In this document: piece after piece, positions 10,654-19,629 of the stretch | Position numbering within the stretch: position 1 is the first letter of the stretch | Layout: each line of letters starts with the position of its first letter | Assembly (NCBI GenBank): GCA_012656075.1 | Contig: JAAKBF010000049.1 | Location: forward strand, 186,001-250,000 | Reading direction: 5' to 3' | Origin: Phytophthora hibernalis | Lineage: Eukaryota; Oomycota; Peronosporomycetes; Peronosporales; Peronosporaceae | DNA length: 64,000 nucleotides | Position numbers and translations under genes: made by a program | Notes under the pieces: generated by a model | Told to the model about the DNA's origin: nothing | Seen by the model: only the letters and a program-made list of their open reading frames with translations | Database searches by the model: none

Positions 10654-11527
10654 TTATTTTTTGGCTCTTAGCAAGAGCATGATCGAAACAGAAGTGTCTC
10701 GAAATTTCACTTTCTTATCGTTCTGGTTATAGATACTAATTGTGATAGTTGTTCTCGAACCATTGTGGCAGGACATTCAAGCATACTGAGACGGCTTATA
10801 GGTAATTATCTGACCAATATCTGCATCACCTCGATCAAAAGCAGATAGAATATCACCCGATACGACATACTCATTTTTATTAGATCACAACGAACGATGT
10901 ATGAGCTGGTAGGATGAATTAGCGGAATTGTGTTCGATAGTTGGGCACTTGCGACAGTTGAAGAAGCTGTGGATATATGCCTACCGAAATTCCTACTACT
11001 GATCCAAAAGCAGCATTATCAATTTTTAATCGAGGAACTCGAGTAGTTGTTGGTAGCCCAGTACCACCAGATGAGTATAAACCTGTTGCTGGACGTACCC
11101 AAGTACCTCCGGCAGTCGGTAGAGTCGTTGGCGTTGGGCTAAAATCAAATTGTGCAGCGTAGTAGACACTATTCTCGTTTAGTTGGATATAGAAAACATT
11201 ATTACCGGAAGGATCGATGAGATAATCACCAGCGTTGATTAGAGCAGTTTGAATGCTTCTGTTGGTATCAGAGTACTTGTAATAGCCATCAGGTAGACTA
11301 ATATTGACCGTGGAAGTAGTTCCAGCTGTAGGAATTTCAACCTTGAAGGTGGTATTCTGGAACCGCATTGAATCAATTTTGTACTCACTGTTGTACAGAC
11401 TAATGCATTGAATAGCGCAGGCTACGTCACGGAAATCGGCCGCCGAACCAGGAAACGAGTAGCGCCACGTTGAATTGTACCCATCGTGTACAAGATTGGT
11501 ACTGTCGATTTTCAAAAAGCTTGCCAT
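10654..11527 (-). pseudogene. Polinton minor capsid (penton-like, single jelly-roll) protein
   Basis: The frame from the ATG at 11527 (MASFLKIDST) is intact for 202 codons to 10919. After that stop, homologous coding continues in a shifted frame through NEYVVSGDILSAF and a TITISIYNQNDKKV / FRDTSVSIMLLLR ending, closing at the TAA at 10654. That ending (a strand with xIxIxDQN followed by a hydrophobic LxLR) is the usual last strand pair of these pentameric vertex proteins. So the visible 202-residue product is a truncated form of a ~290-residue protein, with one frameshift plus a stop near 10794. It is followed 37 bases upstream by the packaging ATPase in the same direction. Confidence 0.8.
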
Positions 11528-11531
11528 CTTA

Positions 11532-11541
11532 GTTATATATG
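11532..11541. promoter_or_regulatory. GTTATATATG TATA-like box upstream of the minor capsid gene
   Basis: An AT-rich TATATA core 5-14 bases upstream of the ATG at 11527, in the short gap between the minor capsid and ATPase genes. It resembles the boxes at 7525 and 12380. Confidence 0.4.
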
Positions 11542-11564
11542 ATTAGAGCCATAATTCTAACTGA

Positions 11565-12206
11565 TCAATAAGAATTACTCAAAACTGAGTGAGCTACAAC
11601 TTGATCAAAATTGTAGCGTAGCTGACCTTTGACGGAATCCACGACGAGAATCTGACCTTTTCGCCCAGTGGCTTTGTTATATGCTATCATGATAAAACGA
11701 TCATTTAGATCGTCTATATTGAAGTCTTTGACAACCATTTCCAAATCACGTTTCGAATTTGCTTTTAGGATCGCTACATACTCTGTATTCAAGCGAATCA
11801 TCTTATCGGTTGCAAAGTAGCTATGACTTAAGAAAATGGTACTCAACTTGAAATGCCTTCCACGAGTGAAGTAGTGTGAAAATATGTTCTTCTGCAGTAG
11901 TTTATCGTTGCTGTAATCATCAATGATTACAAGCTCAGGATTGTTCGAACTTAGAGGGGTTCGTCGTGCTTGGTCGACACCGGGAGGTAAATCTGGGTTA
12001 GCAAATGTGACAAATCCATCCAGTTTATCGCGAAGATAATCTTACAGCTCCTAATGTGGATTGCGAGCAATGATGGTTAAGTGTGCGAAGACATGTGGAG
12101 AATGCTTGAGTATAAACAAACATAGATTATTCTTGCCTGAAAAACTGGGTCCGAGTACCACCATTCTAAACAAAGTTTTGATATCTAGAGCGAAGATATC
12201 ACCCAT
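11565..12206 (-). pseudogene. Polinton packaging ATPase (FtsK/HerA-like), two stops
   Basis: A single minus frame from the ATG at 12206 to 11565 (214 codons). The Walker A loop is GPSFSGKNN (Lys present, Asn where Ser/Thr is usual). Walker B is ELVIIDDY. A later SHSYFATDK segment fits the sensor/arginine-finger region. Two in-frame stops are TAG 12051-12053 and TAA 12042-12044, only two codons apart, just after an IIARNPH segment. Otherwise the frame is unbroken, so decay is recent. The family uses ATP to pump DNA into the capsid. It shares a divergent promoter region with the fibre-like gene. Confidence 0.88.
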
Positions 12207-12379
12207 ACCAGCCGAGCGATACTTTTGGACAGTGATGCGCCGAAATCCGGAATAAGCGAAGTCGCATTGCTTGTATCACCTTCGGGAAGGTCGCAGGGCT
12301 TTCCGTTCCTCCTAGCTCTGCTTGGATCCCTTGACTTCTGTCTAAGAGCGACCATGATCGTTTGATAATATCGCTTGAT

Positions 12380-12387
12380 CTATATAG
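12380..12387. promoter_or_regulatory. CTATATAG palindrome between ATPase and fibre-like genes
   Basis: A perfect palindrome 19-26 bases upstream of the fibre start (12406). It also lies in the region upstream of the ATPase, so it could serve both directions. Confidence 0.5.
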
Positions 12388-12405
12388 CTCTAGACAAAAT
12401 CGATC

Positions 12406-12660
12406 ATGAGTGATTTCAGTTATCCACAACCGACATTTATATCAACAGCCTATAACCCCGCTTTCTACCTTTCGCTGGATTCTAGTGGGGGTATCTAACG
12501 TATAAATACGCGCAGACCCTATATATTGGCAAAAATGACTACCATCTAACCTACCTGAGTGGTGTTAGTCCAGGCACGGCTACTAATAAAAGTGCATTGG
12601 TGCTTTCATCTACAGGTAGTATAAGTGGTATCAATTCATTATCGGCAACTACACTCTACA
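12406..12660 (+). pseudogene. fibre-like protein N-terminus (truncated)
   Basis: The start at 12406 encodes MSDFSYPQPTF and a YNPAFYLSLDS segment. After a one-base shift near 12490 it continues YKYAQTLYIGKNDY, LSGVSPGTAT and a GSISGINSLSATTL stretch. That last part is the beginning of the short Gly/Ser/Thr-rich tandem repeats (LSATxL type) that form triple-helical tail-fibre-like shafts in oomycete Maverick proteins. The repeats stop after one unit at about 12660, where unrelated sequence begins. The family role (virion spike or host attachment) is inferred from the repeat type. Confidence 0.55.
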
Positions 12661-13205
12661 GGATCATTGTCAACAGCAATATCATGTACTCTAACAGGAT
12701 CATTATCAACAGCATCGCAGTCAGGAATCACCTCGCTTGGTACTCTGACAAGATTGACCATGTTTTCCATGTTTTGACTCGAAACATGCCCAGGTGCATG
12801 TTCTTCCAGGTTTGGCAATGTTGTTGACTTGTGCGTTGGCCGTCGTTCAAGTCAGGAAGATAGTTTAAGAACATGATCTACACAAGGGTATCCGCTTCCG
12901 ACATTCCGACATCTCAATCAGTCTTGAATTTGCAGCTAGTCCTGTCAACAGGTTTCTACAGGTTTCTCCACATGTCAATACATGCTAGCAATATATTACG
13001 AAGCTGCTGTAATCTATCCGTAATATATTCCCATGTTTGCCCACGTTTCACCGATTCATGGGCATTGAGCATGTTTATTTTCCCCTAACCCTGTTTCGAC
13101 ACATGGGCGGTATCGCCAGCCAAAAATGTAAAACCAGGAATATATAGAGAGCATGTTTGCCTACGAGCTTGAAGGACTAAGACACTTAAATATCCAAACC
13201 ATCAA
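12661..13205. other. unassigned insertion between fibre stub and polymerase
   Basis: No gene. Near-duplicate AACAGxATCATxxTCAACAGCA units lie at 12658-12720. Many CATGTTT / ACATG words follow. An AATATATAGAGAGC box at 13139 lies about 60 bases upstream of the polymerase start. The stretch replaces the missing remainder of the fibre gene and may be a small inserted element. Confidence 0.4.
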
Positions 13206-16200
13206 ATGGGGAGCAGCTACCGGGTCAAGGTTCGCGGTAGAACTGGCAAATTAGTGTATATTAGTAATATTTCCAGTAAGAGAAACCAGGAACTGGTAGC
13301 TAAACTGTACAAGGTATCGATTGATAAATTGAAGAAGAATGTGTCGGCTGACTACATGGTGACCCTTAATACCGTTTCTATAAAGGTAAAAATATGGAGT
13401 CACACCTCTATGAAGGTATTCCGGCCTCAGAGTTCTATGATAAGCTTGAGAACGTTCTCGTAAGTCAGAAGAATGCCTTTAAATCAATATTGCGCTCGAC
13501 TATGATCTTATTAGCAAAACAGATGATAGTTTAAAACAATATTGGTACCCTAACATCGAAAATACGGCTGTATTTGAGAGACCTGTTGCAATCAATAGCA
13601 AGGCAGACATTCGTAAGAAGGTCATTTCCGAGATTAGGTCGATGGAGTTAGTCGATAAGCTTAAATACCCATCGAGTGGATACAAGCTCAAATCTATTAC
13701 TGGATTTAGAATTTACATCTATCACCGCGAACATGTCCATGGAGATAGCCAGGCTGTCATTCCCAAGATTATCCGCGACAACAAGCATGTAATCAACTTT
13801 CCTAAGACAAACAATAAGTGCGTCTTACATTGCATTGCTTACCACAAACAGACAGGAGATAAGAAAGACCCACGATTCATTCAGGCTCTGGTGAAGACAG
13901 CATTCAAGCGCTACTGTTCTTACAAAAGTATTAGCTACAGTCTGAGTCTCTTTAGCAATTTCAAACCGATCGATCTTCTTCAGCTCGATGAGTTAGAGGA
14001 ATGTTTTCAACTAAGTATAAATGTTTATTCAATGGATGTCGATAGCGGTAAAGCGGACTGCATTCGCTCATCGGACAAAGCATATGAACCAATAAACATT
14101 CTATCTCACAAAAACCATGCTCTATATATCAAAGATGTTAATATGCTTCAGAGTAAATATCAATGCCAGAAATGTGAAATGATATATATAAGTTCTCACA
14201 AGCTAAATTATCATAAAATGAACCAGTGCGAGCTCATAAATATTGAGAGCTTCCCAGCTGAACCAACCATCTACAAGCCACCCCAGAACACAATTAAATC
14301 TCTGCTCATGAAGTACTTTATCAAGGGTATTGATCAATATCTTGATCATTTTATAGTTTATGACTTTGAAGTCATTCTCCAGCCGACAATGGTACAGAGC
14401 GGAAAGAGCACTGTCTTCACAAACGAGCATATTCCAGTCTCTGTCTCGGTTGCAGATAGCTTAACGGAGGAGGTGCGTTGCTTTGTAAATGATGACCCGA
14501 AGGTGTTGCTTAAAGACATGTTTACTTATAATAGCGACATTGGTTCGAAGATACAGCACTATAACGTAAACAAGTATGAAACACTTCTGTGTAAGCTTAT
14601 CAACGCACACGGTGTAACAGGTATGGAGATCCCAAACGTAGATTTATCCCAAAGGTACACTATGAGTGCTGGATTCAGGAAGGCAAATATTCCAGCTTCT
14701 TTGATTTCCACAACGTCATCCGTTTTGGTAAGCAGAGAACGGATTATAGCAAAATCAAGCAGCAGCTCGATCAGGTGCCGGTATTTGGCTTCAACAGTGG
14801 CCGTTACGATATCAATCTCATCAAGAACAATATGTTTGCTGTCATTGGCACGGATATTATCAAATCTGTTATTAAGAACCCCAGCTACATGTGCATCGCC
14901 ACGAACGACGTGAAAATACTGGATATTACTAACTACGTCTCGGCTGGTACAAGCTATGACAAGTATCGTACTACGTATTTTGGTGGCTGCAAGTGTGATG
15001 ACAAAATTCGTTGCGTCTGTGGCCTTGGCAAGGGACTCTTCCCCTACGAGCACATCAAATCCTTTGAGGTGCTAAACCAGTCCACGATCCCTCCTAAGTC
15101 AGCTTTCAACAGTGTGCTACGTGGCACTAGCATCAGTAATGCTGACTACGAGCGAGTAAAGTTCGTGTGGAAGCACAATGAGATGAAATCTATCAAAGAC
15201 TTACTCATTTGGTACAACAACTTAGATGTGGTTCCATTCATCAAGGCAATCAAGACCCAGCGTGAGCTGTTTAGGGGTTTGAGCTAGATATGTTTGCCGA
15301 CGGCGTATCTCTACCAGGCTTGAGTGCGAAAGTCATGTATCAGACCTGCTTTGACAATCTCAAAAAGCGGAGGAGACAGCCGGCTAAAGCGTTTAGATTC
15401 CAGGCTAAGCGCATGAGTGGATACAAGACTCAGGATGCGGATGCTAAGCGGGAGTTTGACATGACTATCGATCATCTGAACGATCTACTCAAGCAGCAGA
15501 TGTACTTATGCGGTCTTTGCTACTGTCAGCTATCAGCAGATACAGCTTCAGCCGACCGAGTGAACAACAAGCTATGTCACATCGACAGAAATATTTTGAT
15601 CAGTTGCATCGAGTGCAATGTCGCTCGAAAGGATATGTCCCTCAGTGGCTTCCGATATAATAAGCTTCTCGACTTTAACTCGGACCGTCTCGTGTTTAGC
15701 ATTGACAAGGAGGAATCAGATATCTATGGTAAGATGAAAGCTAACATTGCTGGAGGGCCATCAATTATTTTCAATCGCTACTCTAAGCGCAACGAGACCA
15801 AGATTAGGGGTAACAAGATGTGTAAAAATATCATTGGATACGATGCCAATGCTTTGTACCTTTGGGCCCTTGCTAATGATATGCCATGCGGGCGACTGAC
15901 CACTATTGAGGCTTATGATGGTATAATCGATGATATCAAAAACGACAAGATCTTTGGTTTCCTTGAGTGTGATATTCGCACACCAGAACACCTGAAAGAG
16001 TATTTCAGCGAGATGACTCCCATTTTCAAGAACACTGTAATCGATTGTGAAGACCAAAACATCATTGGCTCGCATATGTATGACTACAACCTTTCTAGAG
16101 AATCGGGTCGCGCAAAGCCTTCCCGCAAACTAGTTGGCAGCTACTTTGGCGAGAAAATCCTCATTTATGCTCCGTTGCTTAAGTGGTACCTTGCTCACGG

Positions 16201-17127
16201 TATGGAGGTCACCAAGACCTACAGCTTCATTAAGGCTAGCTCTCACAAGGCGTTCTCTCCATTTATGGATGCTGTGTCGAACGCACGACGAGAGGGTGAC
16301 ACTGATACGTCTAAGGCAATGATTGCGGAGATGATGAAACTTGTGGGCAACAGTGCTTTCGGGCGATCGGGTATGGATATGACATGACAAAGCACAAGGA
16401 GATCAAGTACGAGTCAGATGACGCTGCAATCAGGCACGTGTCGAGCACTTCACGTTCCATGGACTCGATGAGCTGAACCATGCTGCTGAGATCACTATGA
16501 AGAAACGGCGCATCAAAAGCAAAAACCCTATCCATCTGAGTATTGCTATTTACCAGCTAGCCAAGTTAAGAATGCTACAGTTCTACTACGACTGCATTGA
16601 TACATATTTCGACCGTTGCGACTTCCAGTACCAGGAAATTGACACGGATAGTGCATACATCGCTTTTAGCTGTGAAACCCCGTTCCAGAGCTGCATCAAA
16701 CCTGAACTATGTGACCACTTCAACCAACACAAATTCGAGTGGTTCCCGCGTGACTACAGCACTGAGGTAGCAAAATTGGATCGCCGTACGCCTGGTTTCT
16801 TCAAGGATGAGTGGTCTGGTGATGCCATGGTTTCATTATCGAGCAAAAACTACATCTGCTACCTCCTGACCATGAATATAAGGTAAACGTTAGCGCGAAG
16901 GGTATTCAACAGGGACGTGGTCGCAATGATGATGTTCTCAACCCAGATGGCTTCGAGACGGTTGTTCGCGACCTAATCACGCTTTAAGGCACTAACAAGG
17001 GTTTCGCATCAGCAAAGAGTCCAAGTCAATCATTACATATACACAGAGGAAAACCGCCCTCAACTACTATTACGATAAGAGAAAAGTTTTAGACGATGGA
17101 ATTAGCACCGCCCCTCTAGATATTTAA
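13206..17127 (+). pseudogene. Polinton protein-primed DNA polymerase B, frameshifted
   Basis: About 1,300 codons from MGSSYRVKV at 13206 to the TAA at 17125, broken by frameshifts near 13380, 13500, 14650-14770, 15285, 16380 and 16875 and by a stop near 16985. Domain order: an N-terminal basic region; an OTU-like segment (NKCVLHCIAYHK ... HALYIKD, ~13800-14140); a C2H2 finger (~14160-14230); exonuclease motifs I (VYDFEVIL), II (FNSGRYD) and III (YNNLD). A CxxC ... HIDRN ... CxxCN zinc/HNH-type insertion follows (~15505-15630). Then come palm A (YDANALY), B (KLVGNSAFGR) and C (DTDSAY). All catalytic residues are still present. The enzyme replicates the element using a terminal protein. Main intact pieces: 13642-14650, 14775-15287, 15290-16387, 16497-16875. 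Confidence 0.93.
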
Positions 17128-17168
17128 GGTCTCCTTAACGATTTGTTTTATACACTATACCATTTTTG

Positions 17169-17458
17169 ATGGCCGATCTACTGACTAAGCTATATTATGA
17201 TCCAAAACAGGTTTTATCGCAGCCCGACCATTGTACGAGAAGGACAGACAGATAGCTCCGAAAATTACATTTAAATCAGTTAAGGTTTGGTATGCTACCC
17301 AATCGGAAATTCAACGCTTTCAGGAGCAGAAGAAGAAGTACGATGGTTTTAAAATTACCTCGCACAATCCAAATTCGTGGCAGATGGATCTCGGTTTCTG
17401 GGAGAAGCGACCAATACTGACATGCATCATTATCAACTCAGCAGAAGCGTACACGTGA
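17169..17458 (+). pseudogene. Polinton integrase N-terminus (truncated)
   Basis: The start at 17169 (MADLLTKLYYD) follows the polymerase stop by 41 bases. After a frameshift within the first 20 codons the frame from 17231 carries the zinc/helical N-terminal part and a NPNSWQMDLGFW segment, whose Asp is the first catalytic residue of the DD35E core. A PILTCIIINS strand follows. The gene then ends at 17458. The second Asp, the Glu and the chromodomain typical of Polinton integrases are absent, so the element cannot integrate itself. Confidence 0.82.
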
Positions 17459-18813
17459 AGCGGTGAGAAGCGGAGCGGCAGCTGTCTGAAAGACCTGCGC
17501 CAGTACAAACATAAACCCGATTAGATGACTGAGATCACAGTTCTTCATTCAGCGCCTGGCGTACCTCGCCACGCGACTCAATTCACCTTCTCGATGCGGC
17601 TGTGTGATGTACTAGTGCGGCGGCACGTGCCTTATCTGCGTCGGCGGTTGCGGGGCCTGGAACGTCGGGGCACTGGCGTGGAGAAACGCTGGTAGCGGCG
17701 ACCGTGGTGCTGTGATACGGGGTGTCCTTAAGTAGAGACGCGGGCGACCGTGGAGCAGGGACACGCGGCCTTCTCTGTGCCGTTGGACGGGGTGGTGGTG
17801 TTCGCTGGGGTACTGGAGAGCGAGCGACGCTTCCGTGGAGCGCTTTGGGCTGGGCAGAGCTCACGGGGCTGCAACAGATGCGGAGGGAGGCTTCTCGCTC
17901 GAACGACGCGTGGCAGAAATGAGTGGCGTCAAATTTTGCAAAATAAAACTGCAAGATAAATTAAAAAATTACAAACATGGCCAAACATGTTTCAAAACAG
18001 GTCTGCACATGGGCAAGGATACATGGGCGGTAGATTTATCGTATATTTTGTACTCGTGAGCTCGTCTTTATATTATTGGCTTTTTATCTCAGGATCAACT
18101 GACTTTATATGATAGTCAAATACAAACAATCTGGAAAAAATTAAATAATTAATTAAGTTCGATTTGGTTAAGGTCGATTTCTTTTTGCTTAAGTTCGTTT
18201 TGTCTCTTTCAGTTGGAGAATGTGTTCTGTGCTCAAACGTAGGTTAGGGTTTTAGATATGTGCTTGTACTTTTCAGAACGTGTGCTGTAGATCGGCAGCA
18301 GCAGCCCACCGGCCATTTTACAAATGACCGCGGAGAGGCCTCAGTGTTGGCGCAATAGCGCGCACGCTGTCACCTCTTTTAGAGTGGGTGCCAGCGTGGG
18401 CGTATGAGCCGGCACCTCGACCACACCCATAGGACTAGAACACTGTGTACATGTGCATCTTGGAGCTACGCACGAATACAAAGTTCTTGGGTCTTTTATT
18501 GACCCCAATACGGTTGGCTCGGGGAAGCCAAAATCGTCTTTTCCTTGCTCGCTATTTCCTGGCACAAATGTGCTCAAGCTGGAACACCTCATTTTGGTGT
18601 TCTGGAAATCTGCATCCTGGAACACGAATGAGCAAAAACTGTACAATTCATTTTCAAGTTTTAGCCAATCATAGCTTGTAAATATTTCAGCACAGAACGT
18701 GTTCCCCACTTGAACTTGAACCAGGGCCTAAACATCACTATTCTGATCATACAAAGTGCTGTTATCGATTATGCTGCTATCAATAAACATCACTATTCGC
18801 GTGGTGCAATCAA
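17459..18813. other. region replacing the integrase 3' part; no supported gene
   Basis: 17560-17930 is distinctly GC-rich compared with the AT-rich element and gives Pro/Arg/Ser-rich low-complexity frames on both strands. 17940-18300 is AT-rich with TTAATTAA-like stretches, and 18300-18720 is mixed. None of these frames shows recognisable conservation. The segment probably holds one or more later insertions between the integrase stub and the right inverted repeat. Confidence 0.45.
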
Positions 18814-18986
18814 AAAATCCACTATTCCTGTCTGACTGGTCGAGATGATTTGAACCTGCTGCTGAAGCGTTGGATGTTTCTCGCGCTCTCAGGTGGTCGA
18901 GAGACTTTGAGGTTTAGGCGTATTAAATTAGCTTAAGAAAAGGCGAAATTAAAAAATACTCGGGATTGTTGTTAGCTGTCACTACT
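18814..18986 (-). repeat. right terminal inverted repeat
   Basis: The reverse complement starts AGTAGTGACAGC and matches 6151-6360 with a few substitutions and a ~37-base gap. It is directly followed by the AAGGAT target duplication. Confidence 0.95.
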
Positions 18987-18992
18987 AAGGAT
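18987..18992. repeat. right target-site duplication (AAGGAT)
   Basis: Identical to 6145-6150; it marks the right end of the Polinton insertion. Confidence 0.93.
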
Positions 18993-19312
18993 CTTCGAGC
19001 CTTGCCCTGTAGCCACATCCAAGCAAAATTCATCGGTGATCTTGACAATGGGAGCACCGGGTTTCACTGCACCCCGAAATCAACCAGCGTGGCGCCGCCT
19101 CGTTCCCCACAATGAAGCATGATATTGGCGGGTTTCAAATCAGCGAAGCAATACTTCTTGGAATGACTATGGCCAAGCGCACTGACGCAGTCGCGCGCAA
19201 TGGTGGCCATGACACCAAGTTCAACCGGAGACTGTTGCATCAGCAAGTCGGCAGCACTCCGAGCAAAGAACGGCATCACGACAATTTGTATCATCACTAT
19301 CAGTACGGACAA
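18987..19312 (-). pseudogene. FYVE-kinase gene, 5' part (kinase N-lobe end to activation loop)
   Basis: The minus frame 19312-19064 gives MPFFARSAADLLMQQ (hinge and alpha-D), a long helix, FADLKPANIMLH (catalytic loop, His-Arg of HRD replaced by Phe-Ala, D-x-K-P-x-N kept), and LVDFG (Mg-binding DFG). A frame change follows, and homologous coding (GAVKPGAPIVKI) runs to the Polinton edge. The continuation (subdomain IX onward plus FYVE) is at 5797-6150. The N-lobe beyond 19312 is too decayed to read, whereas the copy at 33456-33779 preserves it. Confidence 0.82.
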
Positions 19313-19629
19313 ACGATTCCAATGTAGAGCACTTCTGTGCTCGCTCAGAAAGGCACCCGTTCGCCAGCCACTTCCGCCAGTGCTTGTGATTAATTGGGTT
19401 GTTCATGAATGTTCTGAAAGATTTCTTGTGATTTACGTTAGCCGAATTTGCGAGTCCCAATTTCCGGCGTCCGCGAAGGTCTCCGATCATGAACTGAAGA
19501 TTGAAGCCTACAGGTAGATGGGCTGGTTCTCCAGACTCTAATGGTAGCTTTCTCACTTCTCCTTACTGTTGATCATCTTCTCTGTATTCTGAATGATCGT
19601 CAAATTCATCGTGTACATCGTGGATGAGC
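19313..19629. other. flank between kinase remnant and inverted-repeat arm
   Basis: No supported gene. It probably contains decayed kinase N-lobe sequence at first. The short frames are not conserved. Confidence 0.35.

Larger units (their letters stand above)
6151..18986 (+). mobile_element. Polinton/Maverick DNA transposon, degraded, 12.8 kb
   Basis: The boundaries are set by terminal inverted repeats that start AGTAGTGACAGC and by a perfect 6-bp duplication (AAGGAT) outside both ends. Inside are the diagnostic genes of the class: protein-primed family-B DNA polymerase, retroviral-type integrase, adenain-like protease, FtsK/HerA-type packaging ATPase, and major (double jelly-roll) and minor capsid proteins. 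The size is a little short of the usual 15-20 kb, because the integrase and the fibre gene are truncated. Nearly every gene has stops or frameshifts, so the copy is inactive. It sits inside a host FYVE-kinase gene. A short diverged second polymerase piece near its left end suggests a chimeric or nested history. Confidence 0.97.

Noticed and set aside
17583..17954. Pro/Arg-rich minus frame in the Polinton
   Set aside because: Low-complexity translation of GC-rich DNA, open on both strands, no motif.
12985..18050. Shared ACATGGGCGGTA word near 13100 and 18025 as ends of one inserted element
   Set aside because: Only about a dozen bases match, with no further similarity on either side.
6151..18986. 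Integrated virophage or giant-virus fragment instead of a Polinton
   Set aside because: Inverted termini, 6-bp target duplication, integrase next to the protein-primed polymerase and the gene set all fit a Polinton/Maverick.
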